Below are positions 48,654 to 57,600 of a stretch of 64,000 nucleotides of DNA, in pieces; the first letter of the stretch is position 1, and every line of letters starts with the position of its first letter. The stretch comes from Neoarius graeffei (taxonomy: Eukaryota > Chordata > Actinopteri > Siluriformes > Ariidae), in the NCBI RefSeq assembly GCF_027579695.1, contig NC_083590.1:14953656-15017655 (forward strand), given 5' to 3'. A model generated the notes under the pieces. It was not told the origin of the DNA, did no database searches, and saw only the letters and a list, made by a program, of their open reading frames with translations. The translations under genes were made by a program, and so were the position numbers.

Positions 48654-51600
48654 TAAAGTTCATGGTCTCTCTGCTCTTCTCTGTTCAGCTTCAGCTGCTG
48701 ATGGTTTAATATCACACACAACAGAGGAGAGAAACTCAATATAACACTCAGTATTATCATTATTAATTACACTGTTAATGAGAATAAACAGGTGATATTA
48801 AATCCTCATGACATTCTCATCTCATTATCTCCAGCCGCTTTATCCTGTTCTACAGGGTCGCAGGCAAGCTGGAGCCTATCTCAGCTGACTATGGGCGAAA
48901 GGCGGGGTACACCCTGGACAAGTCGCCAGATCATCACAGGGCTGACACATAGACACAGACAACCATCACACTCACATTCACACCTACGGTCAATTTAGAG
49001 TCACCAGTTAACCTAACCTGCATGTCTTTGGACTGTGGGGGAAACCAGAACACTCGGAGGAAACCCACGCGGACACGGGGAGAATGTGCAAACTCTGCAC
49101 AGAAAGGCCCTCGCCGGCCACGGGGCTCGAACCTGGACCTTCTTGCTGCGAAGTGACCGCACCAACCACTACACCACCATGCCGCCCCCTCATGACATTC
49201 TGAAAAATAAAATTAATTTTACACTCCTCATCTTTAAAGTAAGAATTAAACCAAGATGAAAATCTGTTGATGAAGTGTGTGTCATTGTGTCTCTGCAGGT
49301 TGCGGGGTTGTGGTGTCTCAGATGAAGGCTGTGCTGCTCTGAGTTCAGCTCTGAGATCAAACCCCTCACACCTGAGAGACCTGGATCTGTCTTTTAATAA
49401 TCTGGGAGACTCAGGAGTGAAGCGTCTCTGTGCTGTACTGGAGAATCCTAACTGTAAACTGGAGAAACTGGGGTAAGATCATCTCTTTTGAGAGTCACAA
49501 TAACTCACTAATGCAGCAGTTAATAGTTCTATACAGTGTTATCAATTAAAATTTTTATAAAAGTAAAATATGCAGAACAAATAAATTAGTTATTCATTGA
49601 TCATGTCTCCTCTGAATTACTTATTTTCAGGAATTCAAGAAACGTATTTTCAATTAAAATAGTCATGTGAAAAAATACATACATCCCATGGATATTGTAG
49701 ACTTTTCTCAAAACATTTAAACAAGCAAACATTTCAGCCTTTTGATTCAGTGCCTCCAGATGAAGATGATATACTTCAACAAAACAAGAAGGAAAAGTCA
49801 CTCCTTCAGTCATTTATTCAATAAAAATATCAATAGATATAATATTCTTCTGTGGAGAAAGTAAGTACACCCTTGCCTTTAGAAGCTAGTATTGCCCATT
49901 TTAACAGAAAAAAAACCTATTGGATGTGTTTTGTATAATTTTTCTCCAGTCTCTGACATCGGCTTGCTGAAATTTTTGACCACTCTTCCATGCAAAATTC
50001 CTTCAGTTGCAAGATGTTTGAGGGTTTTCTTGCATGTTCTGCCCTTTTCAAATCTCCCCACAACATTTCAGTGGGGCTCAGATATGGGCTTTGACTCGGC
50101 CATTCCATAACCCTCCATTTCTTCTTTCTGAGACGTTCCTTGATGGCTTTGCTTGTGTGCTTGGGATCATTATCTTGTTGAAAGATCCACCTCCGGTTCA
50201 ACTTTAACTTTTGAACAGATGGTCTCACTTTATCTTCAAGCACTCTTTGATACAATTCAGAATTCATAGTTGAGTCGATGAATGCAAGCTTCCTAGTCCC
50301 TGAGGCAGGGAAGCAACCTCAAACCATGACATTTCCACCATCATGCTTCACAGTTGGTGTGAGGTTCTTCTCCTGAGAAGCTGTCTTTTGGTCTGCGCCA
50401 CACATTTGATTCATCTGTCCAGAGCATGTTATTCCAAAAAGTCTGGTCTTTTGCATATATGTTCATTGGGAAATTGTAGTCTTGCTTTAACGTTCCCTTT
50501 GGACAGCAAAGGCTTTTTCCTGGCACGCCTCCCATGCAGGTCAAATTTTGTCCAATCTCTTTCTGATTGTAGATGTAGGCACTTTCACACCAACAGTTGC
50601 AAAAGTTACCAGCAGATCCAGTGATGAAATTTTGGGGTTCTTGGAGACTCTTTTAGCATCAAACGGTCTGCTCTTGGGCTGAATTTGCTGGGGTGGCCAG
50701 GTCCTGGACAAATTGGCAGCTGTATGAAATCTATGCCACTTTTAGATGATTTTCCTGACAGTGAAATGAGTTCTTTCTAATAATTTAGGGATCTTTTTTT
50801 ATAAATCCCTTGTCAGATTCACAGTCATCCACAACCTTTTGTCTGAGGTCATTAGAGAGCTCTTTAGATCTTGGCATGTTGACACCACACACATCAATAG
50901 CAAAGGGAACACCAGACCCAAAATGTTGGGTTTAAATAAGCCTGGTTCCACCTGCACCTCCACCTGCAGGAGGTTCGACTCAGTGGCACCTAATTTGGAA
51001 CATCTGATTTCTAATTTTATAGACTTCAGATTGTGATAAATGTAAGGGTGTATTGACTTATTTCTGACTGATTTTTGTTTTTAATTTTGAAAATAAGTCA
51101 ATTTTATGTGTTTGTTGGAGAATATCACGTTTATTGTTTGGCACTGTATCTAAAGGGTGAAATGTTTGCTTGTAGAAAAATGTTGAGAAAAGTCTAATTT
51201 CCGTGGATGTACTTATTTTTTTTCACATGACTATGTGAGCATTAAAAATACACTCAGAGATAAAGGTTCAAGTGAAGGGTCAGGTTTTGTAAAATTTGTT
51301 TAATTTTTGCTTAAATATTTGCATCTCTACTTAAAGCAGATACACAGAACCTTTATTTTTAATTAAGTTTCTGAGTGGATAGTATGTCCATCCTTGACTC
51401 TTGTATGTTGCATAAATGGGAATTTAAAAAATATATATTTGAGAGTTAAGATCGACCGCAAAGTTGGCATTCGAGCTGCCCCGCTGAGCCAGCCAGCCCT
51501 GAGTGCGTGACATCACAGCAGTAATCGGTTTTAAGGCCGAGGCCTTTTACAGCTATAGACCAAAGTCATATAAATAAAAATTTATGGTGAAAGTAAGCAA

Positions 51601-54600
51601 TACCGTTACCGACTTGCTCAACTAAGACTGATTTTGACTTCACTGATTGTGGGTTGACTCTCATTAAAACAGGATAGGTGTTATAACTTGTGCAACATAC
51701 ATGTACAGTGGGGCAAAAAAGTATTTAGTCAGTCACCAATTGTGCAAGTTCTCCCACTTAAAAAGATGAGAGCGGCCTGTAATTTTCATCATAGGTATAC
51801 CTCAACTATGAGAGACAGAATTAGAAAAAAAATCCAGAAAATCACATTTGTCTGATTTTTAAAGAATTTATTTGCAAACTGTGGTGGAAAATAAGTATTT
51901 GGTCAATAACAAAAGTTCATCTCAATACTTTACATGGATCAGTCGTCCTGGTCCCTTTGCAGAAAAACAGCCCCAAAGCATGATGTTTCCACCCCCATGC
52001 TTCACAGTAGGTATGGTGTTCTTTGGATGCAACTCAGCATTCTTTCTCCTCCAAACACGACAAGTTGAGTTTTTACCAAAAAGTTCTATTTTGGTTTCAT
52101 CTGACCAGATGACATTCTCCCAATCCTCTTCTGGATCATCCAAATGCTCTCTCGCAAACTTCAGATGGGCCTGGACATGTACTGGCTTAAGCAGGGGGAC
52201 ACATCTGGCACTGCAGGATTTGAGTCCCTGGCGGCGTAGTGTGTTACTGATTGTTACTTTGGTCCCAGCTCTCTGCAGGTCATTCACTAGGTCCCCCCGT
52301 GTGGTTCTGGGATTTTTGCTCACCATTTTTGTGATCATTTTGACCCCACGGGGTGAGATCTTGCGTGGAGCCCCAGATGGAGGGAGATTATCAGTGGTCT
52401 TGTATGTCTTCCATTTTCTAATAATTGCTCTCACAGTTGATTTCTTCACACCAAGCTGCTTACCTATTGCAGATTCAGTCTTCCCAGCCTGGTGCAGGTC
52501 TACAATTTTGTTTCTGGTGTCCTTTGACAGCTCTTTGGTATTGGCCATAGTGGAGTTTGGAGTGTGACTGTTTGAGGTTGTGGACAAGTGTCTTTTTTTA
52601 TACTGATAACGAGTTCAAACAGGTGCCATTAATACAGGTAACGAGTGGAGGACAGAGGAGCCTCTTAAAGAAGAAGTTACAGGTCTGTGAGAGCCAGAAA
52701 TCTTGCTTGTTTGTAGGTGACCAAATACTTATTTTACAGAGGAATTTACCAATTAATTCATTAAAAATCCTACAATGTGATTTCCTGGATTCTTTCCCCC
52801 CATTCTGTCTCTCATAGTTGAAGTGTACCTATGATGAAAATTACAGGCCTCTCTCATCTTTTTAAGTGGGAGAACTTGCACAATTGGTGGCTGACTAAAT
52901 ACTTTTTTGCCCCACTGTACATGCATGCATTTTCACTGATAAAACATAAAAGGCTATTTAAATAACCAGATGAACTGAGACAAACACATCTCATCTCATT
53001 ATCTCTAGCCGCTTTATCCTTCTACAGGGTCGCAGGCAAGCTGGAGCCTATCCCAGCTGACTACGGGCGAAAGGCGGGGTACACCCTGGACAAGTCGCCA
53101 GGTCATCACAGGGCTGACACATAGACACAGACAATCATTCACACTCACATTCACACCTACGGTCAATTTATGCCGCTTTTCCACTACCAACGCGGCTGAG
53201 TTGGGCTGAGCCGTGCCGTGCTGAGTTGGGCTGAGTCGAGCTGAGTGGGGCTGTTGGAGTTGCATTTCGACTACAACCGTGCTGAACCGTGCCGGCTGGA
53301 AGTGGGTGGACGCATTGGGTGGAGTTAGCGAAAGTGGGTGGATGTCACGTGATGTCATTAGGCGGCGCAAACAGTGACATCAGTGATCTTTTAAGCGGTA
53401 GTCTCACGACCCGGATAGTAAACAATAAACATGTAGTCGCTAGTGTTGCTGGTTTTGGTTTTGTGGCTTGTTGTCACCGACAACGCCAACAGATACTGGC
53501 AAGAGCGTATAGATGAGGCGAGGCGCATAAGGCTTCAGAAATTCTCGTAATTTGTAATTCTTCTTCTTCCGGGTTTATGGTGTTTACAGATCCCAGCGCG
53601 CTCGCGGGGCGTGTGTGGGCATGTGAGGACACTCCTCCTCACCAATCAGTGCACAGGGGAGTGTCTCCTCATGCCCCCAGCCTCACTCGGCTCGGTTTGG
53701 CTCGCTTCAGCCCTACTCCAAAACCGTGTGAGTTTTGGGTGCTAAGCAGGGCTGAAGCGAGCCGAGTCGTGCTGCTCTAAGGTAGTCGAAACGCGACTCA
53801 GCTCGCTGAAGTGAGCTGAAAAAGGGTAGTGGAAAAGGGCCATGAGAGTCACCAGTTAACCTAACCTGCATGTCTTTGGACTGTGGGGGAAACCGGAGCA
53901 CCCGGAGGAAACCCACGCAGACACGGGGAGAACATGCAAACTCCGCACAGAAAGGCCCTCGCCAGCCACGGGACTCGAACCCGGACCTTCTTGCTGTGAG
54001 GCGACAGCGCTAACCACTACACCACCGTCAAAATAATTAGTTTTTCTTTTGTTTCAGACATGTAAAAGCTTTTTACCTTTACCTGACATGTTTCAACGGT
54101 GTAACATCCGTCTTCATCAGAGGGTCACCCGGATGTTGGTGTGTGACGTGCCTTTATAATCAGCTGATGTTATGGAGGCGTGACCTCCCTGTCAATATTG
54201 ACAGGTCGGTCACGCCTCCCGCTGTCAGTGTTGCCCCCTCAGGAAAATTGAAAAACAGACATACAACAATTTAATACCCACAGCCAGCATAACCCCCCGG
54301 ATCTATGGCACACCAAAAATACATAAACCAGGAGCACCGTTACATCCGATTGTGGACAGCATCGGATCAGTCACTTACAACCTGTCTAAAGCGCTTGCGG
54401 AAATAATCAAACCACTACTGGGCCAAACAGAACAACATTGCAAAAATTCAAAACAACTAGCAGAACAACTCAGTAAAATAAAAGTGGAAAAGGATGAAAT
54501 ATTAATATCACACGACATTGTCTCCCTATTCACAAAAACACCAGTGGAAGCTACACTGAGAATCGTACGACAGCGCCTCAAGACAGACAAGACTCTCAAG

Positions 54601-57600
54601 AAACGCACACAGTTATCAGAAGAAGACATCAGTCAACTGCTCAATTTCATTGCCACATCCACATATTTCCAGTTCCGCGGAACAATATACAGGCAGAAGG
54701 AGGGGTTTGCGATGGGGGACCCACTCTCCACTATAATGTGCGGCTTCTTCATGGAACACCTTGAAAGAGAGGCTATTACATCTGCCCCAGAAGAATGCAG
54801 GCCCACATTATGGAGGAGGTATGTAGATGACATCCTGGAGAAAGTGAAAGTCGGACGCACCCAACAATTGACAGATCACCTCAACTCTATAGACGACACC
54901 GGCAACATAAAATTCACGCACGAAGAGGAAACAGAAAAATCAATAGCGTTTTTGGACATAAAAATTCATCATACAGACGACGGAGACATCAATATAACAG
55001 GGGTGATAGCGTTCCGGCGCCGCGCCGGATTTCCGGCGTACCGTGGCTGGGAAAAAAAAAAAATCTAGTTTGCCCATCATTCTGAGATGCGCAGATAGAC
55101 AGTAAAGGGAATTCGGAATTCCCTTTACTGTCTACCTGCGCATCTCAGAATGACACAGGACAATGGGCGAACTAGATTTTTTTTTTTTTCCCCAGCCACG
55201 GTACGCCGGAAATCCGGCGCGGCGCCAGAACGCTATCACCCCTGATATAACAATCTACAGAAAACCGACACGCACTGATCAATATCTGCTCTGGATGTCC
55301 GAACACCCCATTGCACACAAACTGTCAGTTGTCAGAACACTCTACGAACGTGCATCAATCATAACCGACCCCACAGAACGCGCAACAGAAGAACAACACA
55401 TACGGCAAGCTCTGATCACATGTCAATATCCACCATGGGCCATACACAAAGGCGCACAACAAGTGAAAACAAAAGAAAAGACGCAGGAAAAAGGAAGAAA
55501 ACAGACAACCCAAAAACAGGAAAGTAAAGCAATAGTGACTCTACCGTATGTCAGAGGAGTTACAGAACAAATCCAAAGAGCCATGAAAAAACACAACATA
55601 CAAACACCCGTGAAACCACACACCAAACTACGACAGCTACTAGTTCACCCTAAGGACAAAATCGACCAACACAGTAAATGTAATGTCATATATGAAATAC
55701 CATGCCTGTCATGCAATAAAACTTACATTGGGGAGACAGGAAGGAGTTTTAGCATACGAAAAAAGGAACATAAAAAGGAATGTGAAAAAGAAACAGAACA
55801 GAGACAAACGAGCAATAAAAGAAAAAGCTATGCAAGAGAACCTGAAATCAGCAATAATGGACCACTGCAGAAGGGAAAATCATATAATGGACTGGGACAA
55901 TGCTCAGATCATACAGCAAGAGAACAACAGATACCACCGTTGGATCAAGGAGTCAATAGAAATCAGAAAGCGTAGCCCAAAAACAATAAACAGGGATGAG
56001 GGGGCATACATGCTCTCCCACACCTGGAGCGCCGTCCTGAGGGGGCAACACTGACAGCGGGAGGCGTGACCGACCTGTCAATATTGACAGGGAGGTCACG
56101 CCTCCATAACATCAGCTGATTATAAAGGCACGTCACACACCAACATCCGGGTGACCCTCTGATGAAGACGGATGTTACACCGTTGAAACATGTCAGGTAA
56201 AGGTAAAAAGCTTTTACATGTCTGAAACAAAAGAAAAACTAATTATTTTGATTTAAGAAGAAGACATAATGAACGTAATATATTTACTACACCACCGTGC
56301 CGCCCCTGACAAACACATTCTGAAGCAAATTAAATAATCTTTTATCGGTAACTTAAACACACAATACAAGTTACATGTATTAATCTAAATGCAGGTAAAC
56401 AGTGTGTTGTTTTTGTTGTTTTTTTTACCCAAGTGAGAGTCGGAGCTTACCCGTCTGTGTTCTCGCTTCTTGAAGGCCAATCTTGTGGCAGATTGTTTAG
56501 AAACAATCTGACTTTCAGTTGTTTGTTCAGTTCTCCGTTCATTTGCTTCTTCCATGTAAGGGCGAGATGGCAGCAATATCCGGTTTAGAAATCAGGTGGC
56601 TGCTCCAATCATTCTCTCCATACTGTGTATTCTGCCATTACTGCTTGGCTCAGGCAATTACTAAAATCCGGGACGGAACAGGATATCACTGGTTTTAGCA
56701 ACAACCGCGGGGAGGTCCCTGCCTGAGCGATATGTCCCGTCCCGGGTTTGACCAACAACCCTCGGCTCATGCTCCAAGAGGACTGGTGCAACTGAACTCA
56801 CTTAAAAAAAAATAATAATAATAAATACTTTCCTTTTCTTGTTTTCTATTCCTTTAATTGTTGGTACTGCACCCTCTTTCAATGTGGGCTTATAGCCAAC
56901 GCTCCTCAACAGATCAGAGGTTTCGTATGAGTCCTCAGTAAAATGAGCAAAGCAGAGGAGAGACCACTTCGTTGGTGTCCAATATGCCCGTGAACTTCTT
57001 GCAAAACGCATCCAAATCTTTGCAGTGTGAACATTCTTGGGCCATGAATGCAACGTAAATCCAGCTTCTGTCATGTTGCTGGTGGGTGCAGCAACACATC
57101 TATGAGGCATGGTGATAAATGAGCTCAAAATGGAGGCTCGGAGTTGCAGTCAGCTCTGTGTTTTAGAATAGCGGAAATGGTGATGCGACCAATAGACTTC
57201 CTGCTGTGACGTTACGAACGTCAAGGTCATTCACTCAGACCGCTACCTATATAAATCACTTTAATCATAAAAATTATTAATTAGATTTATTGTTGATGCT
57301 TAAAACTATTCCTGTGCCATTCTTGAGATCTCAAGGCATTTATAAACGAAAGTGAGGCCATGGTTCTGTGTGTATGCTTTAATGTCAGTAACAGTGGTAA
57401 TGTTTAAGTCATTATTAATAATAGCTTGTGATTGGTGAAGAGAATAGAGACAGTCCAACATGAGGCATCATCTTCACAACCACTATTACACCAAGATGAA
57501 AATCTGTTGAAGTGTGTCATTGTGTCTCTGCAGGTTGTGCAAGTGTGGTGTCTCAGATGAAGGCTGTGCTGCTCTGAGTTCAGCTCTGAGATCAAACCCC

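Larger units (their letters stand above)
54029..56285 (+). mobile_element. Penelope-like retroelement with inverted terminal repeats
   Basis: Flanked by the 13-bp duplication ACTACACCACCGT (54016-54028, 56286-56298). About 210 bp at the left (54029-54240) recur inverted at the right (56040-56250), followed by a 35-bp tail. The RT and GIY-YIG endonuclease frames lie between. It is 5'-truncated, starting inside RT, and interrupted by a 247-bp palindrome. Confidence 0.88.
52990..56307 (-). mobile_element. V-SINE-like SINE, copy 5, interrupted twice
   Basis: SINE segments are 52990-53170, 53843-54028 and 56299-56307; together they form one copy flanked by the 11-bp duplication GACAAACACAT (52979-52989, 56308-56318). 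The first gap is a MITE and the second a Penelope-like element with its own target duplication. Confidence 0.9.
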
